64,000 nucleotides of DNA from Lawsonibacter hominis (GTDB taxonomy: Bacteria > Bacillota > Clostridia > Oscillospirales > Oscillospiraceae). The stretch spans positions 62,001-126,000 of the forward strand of contig NZ_JACOPP010000003.1 in NCBI RefSeq assembly GCF_014287895.1, in the 5' to 3' direction. Positions 7,826-17,491 of this stretch are shown here, in pieces (position 1 is the first letter of the stretch; each line of letters starts with the position of its first letter). A program made the translations under genes and the position numbers. A model generated the notes under the pieces. That model saw nothing but the letters and a program-made list of their open reading frames with translations, made no database searches and had not been told where the DNA came from.

Positions 7826-9451
7826 TCAAAAATCCGGGCCATATTCAATAAAATCTGCAACAAACATCATCTTTCTGGCAGTAGAAATATAGTTTTTTAA
7901 ATGTTTCGTTCGAAGTACGGAAATCAGACCATTTTTATTGTTTCCGTCAAAGCAAAGAGGAAGAAGAGTTAACGCAATCTTTCTATCGTTCTCACTTAGT
8001 GTCTCTAACTCTAGAAGTGCAGACAATGTATTTCCAGCATTTTTTGCGCCCGTTACAAAGTCCTGAATCATAGCGCTTACACAATCACTGGGTAAATACT
8101 TCCTTAAAAATACTGGAGTAAATGGTTTTTTCTGTTCCCCTGACATATTTTCAATTTTTGTTTTGCTTACTGGTAAATCTTTAAATGCAGTATCTTTTGC
8201 GGTAGTGAAACATACTGTTGTATGATTCTTGTATGCCTGCAATGAAGCAATTAACTCTGGAATTCTTCTTTTTAAAAATCCGTTCCCACATATCGCTGCT
8301 CTTTGCATGTATGCAATCAATTGATCAATTTCATCACACTGACTGATAATAAACCAGCAGGGGCGAGGAGTACCGTTTGTGCTATATGCGGCGGCAACAA
8401 ATGGCCACGCTTGTTGGGCGGTCAATTTCCGATTTTCAGCGGTTAAGACACCTGCAGAATCTAGTCCTAAAGCGTACAAATCTACTAAAAATTCGTCAAT
8501 TGGTAAATCCAATCTATTTTCATCAAGACGAGTATTGGCTGTCAAAATGTCATTATTAAATTTATCCGGGGTCGTGCTTAGCGTGCGCTTAATATTTTGT
8601 ATGGCTATTGGCAGTGCTTCTGGGTTATGAGGCTCAATCCGAACAGGTACCCCGTCTTTGCCACCGCGGTTTTTAAGTAAATATATGCTATGCGCATCTG
8701 TCAATGTTTTTGCTAAATATGACAGATCCCCTTCTGTTGGTGGTGAGACAGCAATTCGATCAAATGAATCAACCCAATCTGGCTTTATTTCTGGGATATA
8801 CGGTAGGACAATATACATTCCGCGCAACAAATTTACTTTTGCTGCATTGTCTTTTGCAGAACGAAACCTTCGGGTAAGATCTTCTATAATTACCTCTCTA
8901 TCCCGAATTGCCGCTTCAGGCGCTGGAAGATTTTTTAGGTATGGCTTTAATTTTTTGCTCTGAGATAGCAATTGAATAAAATCAAATATATCCGAGGCCA
9001 CGGCAATTGCTATATCACGTGAACAACCGAGTCCTGCATGCAGACCATTAGCACGTAATTCTTGGTGTAGTTTAAATTTCCCAAGGCAATGGAGAATCTT
9101 CGTTCTTTGCTCCGCGTGGTCATCAGGATTTCCCCAAATATAGGAAATGCAACTATCTTCGTTTTTTATGTAGCGGCGCATATCTTCAATGACCTCACTG
9201 CCAAATCGATATACGCCAGATGCTATATTTCCATCCTTATACATTGCCTCTACACCTTTTGCCTGAACTAAACACGCTTTTACCAGAAGTTCTGCAGCAG
9301 CACCATAAAGGCCGACTATTGGAGCCTGTTTAGTTTCAGGTTTACGAAGGTTTCTAAGTGTTGGCATAGCCATACCATAAAGTGCCATTAAATAAGACTC
9401 AACACCACCATCTAACAACACAATTGTATTGTTCTTCAAAAATTTCGGCAT
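7826..9451 (-). CDS. Unknown 541-residue protein with HEPN-like R-x4-H motif
   Basis: An AT-rich gene, unlike the GC-rich backbone, standing alone between an integrase and an IS3-type element. The start is ATG 9451 after GAGGAAAT. Residues 45-160 are helical ('AAAELLVKACLVQAKG', then 'RYIKNEDSC') and contain 'LRANGLHAGLG', giving Arg133-x4-His138 followed by a long helix 'DIAIAVASDIFDFIQLL'. An R-x4-6-H pair between helices is the hallmark of HEPN ribonucleases. The rest (160-541) is mixed alpha/beta with 'RPCWFIISQCDEIDQLIAYM' and a helical C-terminus, and I recognise no domain in it. Position and composition fit a cargo or defence gene; HEPN membership rests on one motif, and a replication or regulatory protein of a decayed element is also possible. 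Confidence 0.75.
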   Translation of the reverse strand: MPKFLKNNTIVLLDGGVESYLMALYGMAMPTLRNLRKPETKQAPIVGLYGAAAELLVKACLVQAKGVEAMYKDGNIASGVYRFGSEVIEDMRRYIKNEDSCISYIWGNPDDHAEQRTKILHCLGKFKLHQELRANGLHAGLGCSRDIAIAVASDIFDFIQLLSQSKKLKPYLKNLPAPEAAIRDREVIIEDLTRRFRSAKDNAAKVNLLRGMYIVLPYIPEIKPDWVDSFDRIAVSPPTEGDLSYLAKTLTDAHSIYLLKNRGGKDGVPVRIEPHNPEALPIAIQNIKRTLSTTPDKFNNDILTANTRLDENRLDLPIDEFLVDLYALGLDSAGVLTAENRKLTAQQAWPFVAAAYSTNGTPRPCWFIISQCDEIDQLIAYMQRAAICGNGFLKRRIPELIASLQAYKNHTTVCFTTAKDTAFKDLPVSKTKIENMSGEQKKPFTPVFLRKYLPSDCVSAMIQDFVTGAKNAGNTLSALLELETLSENDRKIALTLLPLCFDGNNKNGLISVLRTKHLKNYISTARKMMFVADFIEYGPDF

Positions 9452-10083
9452 GGTATTTCCTCACTTCCTTTAGTGCATTAGGCATTAAGATAACCAGTAT
9501 TTGCGTATATCAAAGCTGGATTTGTGCCATACATTCACCTTATTAATGCCTTTTATTGTACTGCTGTTTCCATAATTTGTCCACTGTATCCAGTAAATAA
9601 GAAATGGAGGCACGCCCAACACTCAGCCAGTGTGTCTCGATTTGCCACTTCAGTCGGGTAATCTGCGTGTATAGCAAGGTGGACTTTTTCGCCACGATCA
9701 TGTTCTCGCGCTAGCGCCCGAAGAACCAGTGTTAGTTTTCGTGATTCCTATTGACAAACAGGGGAGGCGATGTTCAGTCTCTCAACCAGCATAGACACTC
9801 TATTTGTACCAGTAGTCAATCCAGTAAATTATGTTGCTACCGGCTTATCGTATCCACAGCATTTTTACCTTCTGCAATTTTGAATTGTCCGGTGATAGTA
9901 TCCGTTTAGAGGCTTCAACCGTCGACGCATCGGAGAAACTTCTTGCCGAAGCTATGTCCTTGCTTATAGCGACCTTTTTACATCGGTGCTAATCTCGCGC
10001 ATCACATTAGCAGCGAAGTCTTGCGAGTTTCCTCGCCTTATTTTCCGTGGTATCCTGACCTAATAACAAAGGAGGATATTGCT
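9452..10083. other. Gene-poor AT-rich stretch with degenerate coding traces
   Basis: About 630 bp separate the HEPN-like gene from the IS3-type transposase. On the minus strand, short protein-like stretches appear in different frames, for example 64 codons at 9553-9747 ('HADYPTEVANRDTLAECW'). None has a start, a ribosome site or a recognisable family. It is most likely decayed accessory DNA. I could not identify terminal repeats of the IS3-type element here. Confidence 0.45.
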
Positions 10084-11217
10084 ATGAAATATTCAAACAA
10101 AGAAAAGTTATCCATTGTCGCACGCTGCCAGCAAGGGGAAAGCATTGCCACTCTTTCCAATGAACTCGCTATCCCGCGCAGCACCTTATATCGGTGGCTC
10201 AAATCTTTTCCTACGGACAGTGCTGGAAAGCCATTGAAATTTTCCTATCAAGAATATACATTACTCCAGCGTAAAGTTGAAAAATTACAAAATATCATCA
10301 CGATTCTAAAGTCTGCTGATTGTTTGGTATCCGCACCATTGAGGGAACGGCTTCATGCTTTGGAGCCGTTTTATGGAAAATATGAGATCCATACAATATG
10401 CGAAGCTCTGGATGTCGACCGTGGTACATTTTACAACCATATGTTACGAAACAAGCGTGAAAATGCCTGGTTTGAGAAGCGCCGACAAGAGTATTGCCAA
10501 GTGATTCGAGATGTGTTTGATGAATATCATCAGGTGTTGGGCGGGGAGAAAATTCGGACGATTCTCATTCAGCGTGGGCATCAAATCAGTGCGGAATATG
10601 TCTCACGGCTCATGCGTGAGATGGGCTTGAGCAGTGTTCGGACAACAGCGAAAAAGGAATATCTGAAATTGCGTGAGCCGGAGCGAAAGAAGAACCTCCT
10701 ACAACAGCAATTTACTGCCACTCAGCCAAATCAGAGGTGGGTCAGCGATGTTAGCTGTTTTAAACTCGGAGATCACTATTTTTATGTCTGCGTGATCATT
10801 GATCTCTTCTCCCGTAAAGTAATCGCATATAAGATTTCAAAAAGGAATAGTACGCAACTTATCACCGCAACATTCAAAATGGCATATGAGGAACGCCAAC
10901 CACCGTCTGGTCTTATTTTTCATAGCGACCGAGGAGCGCAATACACCTCACATCGTTTCCAACAGCTCCTGCATGAACACAATACGGAGCAGTCTTTTTC
11001 GCAACCCGGCAAGCCACATGACAATGCGGTCGCAGAATCATTCTTCGCATCGCTGAAAAAAGAAGAACTCTATCGAAGAGAACATCCTTCCGATAGAGCA
11101 TTTCAAGCCAGTGTTGCCTCCTATATTGAGTTTTACAATACCAAACGACCGCATCGAACATTGAAAAATCTAACACCATGCCAGATGGAAGAAAACTTCA
11201 GCAAGAACGACAAATGA
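10084..11217 (+). CDS. IS3-family transposase, single fused frame
   Basis: A 377-residue protein from ATG 10084, preceded by AAGGAGG at 10070-10076. It has an N-terminal helix-turn-helix ('ESIATLSNELAIPRSTLYRW'), a short coiled segment ('QRKVEKLQNIITILKSA') and an HTH_21-like region. The rve integrase core follows, with the DDE triad in 'WVSDVSCFK', 'FHSDRGAQYTS' and 'AVAESFFASLKKE'. In most IS3 elements orfA and orfB are joined by -1 frameshifting; here they are one continuous frame, as in some IS150-like lineages. The catalytic core appears intact. I found no clear terminal inverted repeats or target duplication, so the element may be partly eroded at its ends. Confidence 0.88.
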   Translation: MKYSNKEKLSIVARCQQGESIATLSNELAIPRSTLYRWLKSFPTDSAGKPLKFSYQEYTLLQRKVEKLQNIITILKSADCLVSAPLRERLHALEPFYGKYEIHTICEALDVDRGTFYNHMLRNKRENAWFEKRRQEYCQVIRDVFDEYHQVLGGEKIRTILIQRGHQISAEYVSRLMREMGLSSVRTTAKKEYLKLREPERKKNLLQQQFTATQPNQRWVSDVSCFKLGDHYFYVCVIIDLFSRKVIAYKISKRNSTQLITATFKMAYEERQPPSGLIFHSDRGAQYTSHRFQQLLHEHNTEQSFSQPGKPHDNAVAESFFASLKKEELYRREHPSDRAFQASVASYIEFYNTKRPHRTLKNLTPCQMEENFSKNDK

Positions 11218-11297
11218 GACATCTGTGTTCGAATCGCCTGGTTTTTACGTTTTCTGCTTCGATTTGAAGAGGTTTGAATTTGAGCGTCTCATATTCG

Positions 11298-11408
11298 CTT
11301 TGGTATAATGTCTTCAAAAAACACTGTCATACCAAGGCTTTTGAGGTGCAAAACGACCCTACCCGATCCGCAAGTCTCATCAACTTGTTCGAATTGGGTA
11401 GGATCGTT
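11298..11408. repeat. Two inverted repeats beside the tRNA-Arg 3' end
   Basis: One stem pairs GCTTTGGTAT (11298-11307) with ATACCAAGGC (11329-11338). Another pairs AACGACCCTACCC (11352-11364) with GGGTAGGATCGTT (11396-11408), with one mismatch. They lie immediately downstream of the minus-strand tRNA gene and may end its transcript or be part of an attachment region. Confidence 0.4.
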
Positions 11409-11413
11409 CATTT

Positions 11414-11490
11414 TGGCACCCCCGGCTGGGTTCGAACCAGTGGCCTGTCGCTTAGGAGGCGACCGCTCTATCCAACTGAGCTACGGGGGC
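11414..11490 (-). tRNA. tRNA-Arg (anticodon CCT)
   Basis: The minus strand reads GCCCCCGTAGCTCAGTTGG, then a D-arm, then an anticodon stem GTCGC/GCGAC around the loop CTCCTAA with anticodon CCT. A variable loop, a T-arm with GTTCGAACC and the encoded CCA end follow. The acceptor stem GCCCCCG pairs with CGGGGGT (one G-T wobble at the first pair). All arms are complete, making this the only full copy among five 93-bp-spaced relatives. It is transcribed leftward, probably from the promoter at 12050-12079. Confidence 0.93.
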
Positions 11491-11514
11491 ATATACAGAA
11501 AATATTCAATTTTA

Positions 11515-11583
11515 CAGGGCTCCAGGATTCGAACGATTCGATTTTTAGGAGGCGACCGCTCTATCCAACTGAGCTACGGGGGC
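11515..11583 (-). pseudogene. Truncated tRNA-Arg copy (unit 2)
   Basis: The first 39 nt are identical to the intact tRNA-Arg from the acceptor 5' strand to the anticodon loop. After CTCCTAA it continues AAATCGAATCG..., so the anticodon stem and T-stem cannot close. Not a functional tRNA. Confidence 0.85.
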
Positions 11584-11607
11584 TTATACAGAAAATATTC
11601 AATTTTG

Positions 11608-11676
11608 CAGGGCTGCAGGATTCGAACGATTCGATTTTTAGGAGGCGACCGCTCTATCCAACTGAGCTACGGGGGC
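11608..11676 (-). pseudogene. Truncated tRNA-Arg copy (unit 3)
   Basis: Same structure as unit 2, differing only by a few bases in the tail (CTGCAGCCCTGC instead of CTGGAGCCCTGT). The near-identity of units 2 and 3 indicates recent duplication. Confidence 0.85.
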
Positions 11677-11700
11677 TTATACAGAAATTATTCAATTTTA

Positions 11701-11769
11701 CAGGGCTCCAGGATTCGAACGATTCGATTTTTAGGAGGCGGTCGCTCTATACAACTGAGCTACAGGGGC
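11701..11769 (-). pseudogene. Truncated tRNA-Arg copy (unit 4)
   Basis: Same layout with three changes inside the tRNA-derived half (acceptor CCCCTG, D-loop TTGTAT, GACC for GGTC), so it is an older copy than units 2 and 3. The anticodon loop CTCCTAA is kept. Confidence 0.82.
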
Positions 11770-11822
11770 ATATGCAAAAATATTCAATTGTGCAACTCCG
11801 GTGGACGAGAGATCGCCAAATG

Positions 11823-11861
11823 TTAGGAGGGCGGTGCTCTGCCCAGCTGAGCTACTGGCGC
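11823..11861 (-). pseudogene. 5' half of a second tRNA-Arg(CCT) (unit 5)
   Basis: GCGCCAGTAGCTCAGCTGG followed by an anticodon arm CGCCCTCCTAAC matches the 5' half of the usual Firmicutes tRNA-Arg(CCU), but no matching 3' half follows. This looks like the original host gene, cut in the anticodon loop by an integration event. The adjacent copy 1 carries a different acceptor stem, as expected if an incoming element supplied a replacement tRNA. Confidence 0.7.
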
Positions 11862-12049
11862 GTATAAGGGTGGAAAAGGGACGTCTGCCACACCGGGGAA
11901 CCGGGGGGCGGAACGTTTTGGAGATCCCGCCCGGCGCCGAAAAAAGTCCGCTTTCCCGGGGCGGCGAATAAAACGGGCGCCACAAAACTGCGGGCCTTTG
12001 GACGATGCAGCCGCCCCGCCCGGCGGAGGGGATGCGCCGGCGCCTGCTT

Positions 12050-12079
12050 ATTGTAACCCAAAGTGGGTAGCCCTGTCAA
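12050..12079 (-). promoter_or_regulatory. Promoter reading into the tRNA-Arg array
   Basis: On the minus strand TTGACA (12074-12079) and TACAAT (12050-12055) are separated by 18 bp. No other gene lies between it and the tRNA-derived array, so it probably drives tRNA-Arg and all truncated copies as one transcript. The roughly 190 bp between it and unit 5 hold no gene. Confidence 0.6.
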
Positions 12080-12121
12080 CGGTATGAAATGATCCGGCAG
12101 CGAAAAAATTTGAAAAACACA

Positions 12122-12150
12122 TTGCGTTTTTGGGCCGGTTACGGTATAAT
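12122..12150 (+). promoter_or_regulatory. typA promoter
   Basis: TTGCGT (12122-12127), a 17-bp spacer and a perfect TATAAT (12145-12150) lie about 56 bp before the typA start. Confidence 0.65.
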
Positions 12151-12205
12151 ACAGGGTCGAGTTTACAACGATATTGTTTGAAAATAGGATTTGAGGTGCA
12201 CCACT

Positions 12206-14029
<1,824 letters not shown>

Positions 14030-14040
14030 TAAAGCTGGAA

Positions 14041-14074
14041 CGCCCCCCGGCTGCGGCCGGGGGGTGCGTTTCGT
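14041..14074 (+). terminator. typA terminator
   Basis: CCCCCCGGC (14043-14051) pairs with GCCGGGGGG (14056-14064) around TGCG, then GCGTTTCGTTTG. It lies 11 bp after the typA stop. Confidence 0.8.
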
Positions 14075-14251
14075 TTGCTGCAAATAAAACGGGCAGCCTT
14101 GTTGTGCAGGAGACGGCCCGCGGCTGCGCGGGAGCATTTTGCATCCGCCCTCAGACGGGAGAGAACTCTGTGCCTCCAGTCCCGCGCCGCTGTGGACGCG
14201 AGAGGGGAACGCACGCCCGGGCCTTGATGGAATTATATGCTGGACCACGGG

Positions 14252-14290
14252 AAAAAGCCCGCTGCAACCGATCATTGCAGCGGGCTTTTT
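14252..14290. terminator. Bidirectional terminator
   Basis: A perfect 16-bp stem (14252-14267 with 14275-14290) with A-run on one side and T-run on the other. The minus-strand LPxTG gene ends one base away at 14291. About 175 bp between the typA terminator and this one contain no gene. Confidence 0.88.
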
Positions 14291-15451
14291 TTATTCAGCG
14301 TCGTCGTTCTTTTTGCCGGTGCGCTTAATCAGCAGACCAATGGCGGCCAGGCTGGCGGCAATGGCGGACAGGCCTGCGGTCACGGTGGGATCCGCCGGCG
14401 TCATCGCCGTACCGGTCTGAGGCAGGTCGCCCAGAGGAACGGTTTCCTCCTCAATCTCAATGGTCTCCTCGGGAAGGTCGGTCAGCGGGACCGGGGACTC
14501 CTCCAGAACGACTTCGGGCACGGGAGCCAGCGGAGTGGGGTCTTCCAGGATCTCAACCTCAGCAGAGGGCTCGGCGGAAGGCTCGGTGGAGGGCTCAGCG
14601 GAAGGCTCGGCGAAAGGCTCAGCGGAAGGCTCAGCGGAAGGCTCGGCGGAAGGCTCAGTGGAAGGCTCAGTGGAAGGCTCAGCGGAAGGCTCAGCGGAAG
14701 GCTCAGCGGAAGGCTCGGTGGAAGGCTGAGTGGAAGGCTGAGTGGAAGGCTCGGTGGAGGGCTCAGCGGAAGGCTCGGCGGAGGGCTCGGCGGAAGGCTG
14801 AGCGGAAGGCTCGGCGGAGGGCTGAGCGGAGGGCTCGGCGGAAGGCTCGGCGGAAGGCTGAGCGGAGGGCTCGGCGGAGGGCTGAGCAGAAGGCTCGGCG
14901 GAGGGCTGAGCAGAAGGCACAGCGGAGGGCTCGGCGGAAGGCTCGGCGGAGGGCTGAGCAGAAGGCACAGCGGAGGGCTCGGCGGAAGGCTCAGCAGAGG
15001 GCTGGGTGGAGGGGACTGGATTGGGCTTGACTTCACCTTTGAAGTTGTTCAGGCCCTTATCGTGTTCCGTTCCAATGTTGGCGCCGTTGCCCTCTTGGTG
15101 TTTGATGAGGATCGTACCGCTTCCGTTGGCAGTCTTATATCCGATCTCCAGGGACTCGTCCTTGCCAAAATCGAAGCCGTTGTCGGTGCTGCCCATCTCA
15201 ATGGTAAGTTTGTCACCCTTCAAGACGCCGGTATAAGACTTGTCGCCCACGGTGATGGTCACTTCGTCCTTGTTGTCGGCAATGTCCTTGACGCCGTGAA
15301 TATGGACCTCCGTCTGACCCGCCCCGGTGGATCCCTTGTCCTCTCCGTTGTCTTTCCCGTTCCCGTTTGCCAGGGCGGAGGGAGTCAGGAGGGACAGGGT
15401 CAGAGCGGTTGCGCAGGACAGGGCGGCAATTTTCTGAAAACGTTTGTTCAT
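14291..15451 (-). CDS. Sortase-anchored surface protein with Pro-Ser-Ala-Glu repeats
   Basis: A 386-residue secreted protein. A signal peptide (MNKRFQKIAALSCATALTLS, Ala-x-Ala cut near residue 29) is followed by a small beta-rich domain (about 45-145). Then comes a stalk of roughly 150 residues made of PSAE/PSTE/PSAQ/PSAV tetrapeptides. The C-terminus has LPQTG, a hydrophobic helix and RTGKKNDD, a complete cell-wall sorting signal. The 12-bp DNA repeats make the stalk length prone to slippage. I start at the second Met (15451), preceded by GAGAGGGG. The likely partner is a sortase such as the one at 51251-52003. The binding target of the N-terminal domain is unknown. Confidence 0.88.
   Translation of the reverse strand: MNKRFQKIAALSCATALTLSLLTPSALANGNGKDNGEDKGSTGAGQTEVHIHGVKDIADNKDEVTITVGDKSYTGVLKGDKLTIEMGSTDNGFDFGKDESLEIGYKTANGSGTILIKHQEGNGANIGTEHDKGLNNFKGEVKPNPVPSTQPSAEPSAEPSAVPSAQPSAEPSAEPSAVPSAQPSAEPSAQPSAEPSAQPSAEPSAEPSAQPSAEPSAQPSAEPSAEPSAEPSTEPSTQPSTQPSTEPSAEPSAEPSAEPSTEPSTEPSAEPSAEPSAEPFAEPSAEPSTEPSAEPSAEVEILEDPTPLAPVPEVVLEESPVPLTDLPEETIEIEEETVPLGDLPQTGTAMTPADPTVTAGLSAIAASLAAIGLLIKRTGKKNDDAE
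14560..15010. repeat. 12-bp tandem repeats of the PSAE stalk
   Basis: Imperfect 12-bp units of the type GGCTCGGCGGAA (plus strand) run for about 450 bp and encode the tetrapeptide stalk. Variants are mostly synonymous or exchange Ala/Thr and Glu/Gln/Val. Confidence 0.9.
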
Positions 15452-15521
15452 GGGATGTTCCCCTCTCAACAAAAAATTTGAAGCTGATACCGGGCTGCAG
15501 CGGCCCGGTGTTCTCTTGTTG

Positions 15522-15549
15522 AGTATAGGTTACATCGCAACGGTTACAA
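15522..15549 (-). promoter_or_regulatory. Promoter of the LPxTG gene
   Basis: On the minus strand TTGTAA (15544-15549), 16 bp, TATACT (15522-15527), about 70 bp before the start codon. The hairpin CCGGGCTGCAGCGGCCCGG sits in the leader. Confidence 0.5.
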
Positions 15550-15706
15550 ATCGCTTATATTTTCAAAAAATTACTCACAAATAGTACAGCAAAGAAAAAG
15601 CTGGAATTGCCCGCCGCGGCACAAGCGGCATATGGCCTGTCGCACGCAGGGCGTTTGGGCTGTTTTCAGGGGGGCGGCCTGCCGCCGGGCGCCTGCGGGG
15701 GAAGCC

Positions 15707-16699
15707 TTATTGCAGGAGGATGGAAAGGAAGGTGTCCAGATCCAGGCGGCTGAAATAGCGCCCGATGGCGCAGCCGTCCAGTGCGGCGCGGAGCGCGCCC
15801 TCTTCCAGCGCGACCCCCAGCAGCCGCTGGACCAGCGTACCGCTGTCTTCCAGGGAAAAGTAGTCCCCGAAAAAGGCCAGCGCGGCGATGCATCCGTGCT
15901 CCACCTCCATGTGGACCTGGATCACGCCGCAGCCCTCCACCCGGCGCTCCTTGCGGATGCGGCAGGCGGGGGAGGCGCCATAATTCCATTCCCAGCGGCG
16001 GTACACATCCCGCCGCAGGCGCTCGACCGTGTCCAGGTCCTCCGGTGTGAGAGCATAGGCGGTCAGTGGATAAGCGCGGAACATAGAGCGGCGCAGGATC
16101 TCCCGGAAGCCGTCTACCGTCAGGGTCTGGTCTGTGACATAAGGGCGGATGTTGGTCACACGGCTGCGCACCGATTTCAGACCTTTGGATTCGATCTTGT
16201 CCGGCTTAACGTTCAGCGCCCGGCTGACCGCCTCCAGGTCGGAGTCATACATCAGGGTTCCATGGTGCATGATGCGGCCCTTCTTCATGTACTGCGCGTT
16301 TCCGGAAAATTTCCTGCCCTCGATGGTCATGTCGTTGCGGCCGTTGATCTCCGCGGGAACGCCGAGGCTGCGCAGCGCGTCCATCACGGGCCGGCAGAAG
16401 GTGGAAAAGTCAAATTCACTGCCGAAGCGGTTCTCCGCCACAAAGGTAAAATTGAGGTTTCCCAAATCGTGATAGACCGCTCCGCCGCCGGACAGGCGGC
16501 GTACCACCGTCACGCCGTGCTCCTTCACATAGTCGGTATTGATCTCCTCCAGCGTGTTCTGGTGCTTGCCCACCACGATGGTGTTGTCGTTCTGCCAGAG
16601 CATGAAACAGTCGTCCCGGGGGCCCAGCACGTCAAACACGTACTGTTCCAGCGCCAGGTTCCAGCTGGGGTCTGTCTTGGTGCTTTCCAGATAATACAT
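15707..16699 (-). CDS. lplA: Lipoate-protein ligase
   Basis: A 330-residue LplA-type enzyme that activates lipoate with ATP and attaches it to E2 or GcvH proteins. Visible motifs are 'LALEQYVFD', 'VVGKHQNTLEEIN', 'VVRRLSGGGAVYHDLGNLNF' (the lipoate/adenylate-binding loop), 'GRNDMTIEGRKFSGNAQ' with the catalytic Lys, and 'HHGTLMYDSDL'. The C-terminal accessory domain (about 235-330) is present, so it is the long bacterial form. ATG 16699 follows GAGGGAG. It stands alone, with no lipoylated-enzyme genes nearby. Confidence 0.93.
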   Translation of the reverse strand: MYYLESTKTDPSWNLALEQYVFDVLGPRDDCFMLWQNDNTIVVGKHQNTLEEINTDYVKEHGVTVVRRLSGGGAVYHDLGNLNFTFVAENRFGSEFDFSTFCRPVMDALRSLGVPAEINGRNDMTIEGRKFSGNAQYMKKGRIMHHGTLMYDSDLEAVSRALNVKPDKIESKGLKSVRSRVTNIRPYVTDQTLTVDGFREILRRSMFRAYPLTAYALTPEDLDTVERLRRDVYRRWEWNYGASPACRIRKERRVEGCGVIQVHMEVEHGCIAALAFFGDYFSLEDSGTLVQRLLGVALEEGALRAALDGCAIGRYFSRLDLDTFLSILLQ

Positions 16700-16856
16700 A
16701 GGCGCTCCCTCGCTTGATCGGTATGCGCCGTGCGGCGCGGCACGGCATGCTTGTGCGGTGTTGCCTGAACGTTATCGTATCAGAAAAGGAGGTACGATAC
16801 AAGCCCCGCCGCAGCGCCTTTTTTACGAGAAGTATATCAATCGTTTTGGACGGCAC

Positions 16857-17114
16857 ATGGTGGATCAGACGCCGGTCACCATACGCGATTGCTTTGACGC
16901 GCACGGCTACTCCACGGGAACCGGGCGGAGCAGCACCCGCAGCACCTGCGGCGTGATCCGTACCATCTGCGGGGATGCGGGACATTATGTGATCATGCTG
17001 GACCGCCGCCGGGGGTTCGTGCTGGACAAGTCCCGCTTCCTCAGCGGGGACCCGGAGGCGTTTGCCTCCTTTTTGGAGCGCTGTACGGGAAAGCGGATCC
17101 AAATGGCGCAATGA
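16857..17114 (+). CDS. Possible YcxB-like C-terminal domain protein fragment
   Basis: An 85-codon frame from ATG 16857. The pattern 'GDAGHYVIMLDRRRGFVLDK' and 'FLSGDPEAFASFLERC' resembles the C-terminal half of YcxB-family membrane proteins. The frame is open further upstream (to 16758) and AAAAGGAGG lies at 16783-16791, but no start codon suits that site. It may be the tail of a decayed gene. A hairpin follows it. Confidence 0.4.
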   Translation: MVDQTPVTIRDCFDAHGYSTGTGRSSTRSTCGVIRTICGDAGHYVIMLDRRRGFVLDKSRFLSGDPEAFASFLERCTGKRIQMAQ

Positions 17115-17137
17115 GCGTACCCCCCTGGGTACAAACA

Positions 17138-17177
17138 GAACGGGCCGGACGTCTGCTCCATGACGTCCGGCCCGTTC
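17138..17177. terminator. Strong hairpin, possible terminator
   Basis: A perfect 16-bp stem GAACGGGCCGGACGTC/GACGTCCGGCCCGTTC with an 8-nt loop. No T-run follows on the plus strand. Confidence 0.5.
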
Positions 17178-17491
17178 TCAGGAAAGAGGATACAATGAAA
17201 TGAAAAAGAAACTGTCTCTTGCAAGGAATAGAATACGCGGGAGATGTTAAGGGAAAAAGCGTAAGATGTTACGGGAAGATTAAATCTTGCGCAGAGTTTG
17301 TACGCTTATGGTAAATGCAGAACGCGGGCCCGCCGAAAACCGGCGGACCCGCGTTCCTGGTGTTTGAGAGGGAAAGAGAAGAGAGAGGAGGGGTGGTGTG
17401 TGTGTTGATCAGTCGCTTCATCCTGACGGGATTATCATAGCGCGTTTTGGAGCGCGGTTGGTGAACAAGATATGAACGGAACGTGAAGGTT
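17178..17491. other. Intergenic region downstream of the M15 peptidase gene
   Basis: No gene seen. It contains the hairpin at 17321-17355 and an imperfect repeat of GTAAGATGTTA near 17240-17275. Confidence 0.5.
17321..17355 (-). terminator. Probable terminator of the endolysin-like pair
   Basis: A 15-bp stem with one mismatch (AACGCGGGCCCGCCG with CGGCGGACCCGCGTT) lies about 140 bp downstream of the minus-strand peptidase gene. Confidence 0.5.

Larger units (their letters stand above)
11414..11861 (-). repeat. 93-bp tandem array of tRNA-Arg(CCT)-derived units
   Basis: Five units share the 5' half of tRNA-Arg(CCT). Their 5' ends fall at 11490, 11583, 11676, 11769 and about 11861, a 93-bp period. 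Unit 1 is the complete tRNA. Units 2-4 keep the 5' end through the anticodon loop (CTCCTAA) and then switch to a shared non-tRNA tail containing CGAATCGTTCGAATCCTG. Unit 5 is a diverged 5' half. The spacer between units is AT-rich and conserved (ATTGAATATTTTCTGTATA on the minus strand). Confidence 0.9.

Noticed and set aside
9553..9747. 64-codon minus-strand stretch with protein-like sequence
   Set aside because: No start codon with ribosome site and no family match; kept only as a possible relic in the description of the gap.
11414..11861. CRISPR-like reading of the 93-bp repeats
   Set aside because: The whole 93-bp unit is conserved, including the part that would be a spacer, and it is tRNA-derived.
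11274..11867. Long plus-strand frames rich in 'RRRPLYPTELRG' repeats
   Set aside because: They are translations of the antisense of the tRNA-Arg array; the periodic peptide follows the 93-bp repeat.
14237..15481. Plus-strand frame of Gly-Leu-Ser-Gly-Arg repeats and minus-strand Pro-Leu-Ser-rich frame
   Set aside because: Both are shadows of the 12-bp repeats in the LPxTG protein gene, which has a signal peptide, sorting signal, promoter and terminator in the frame chosen.
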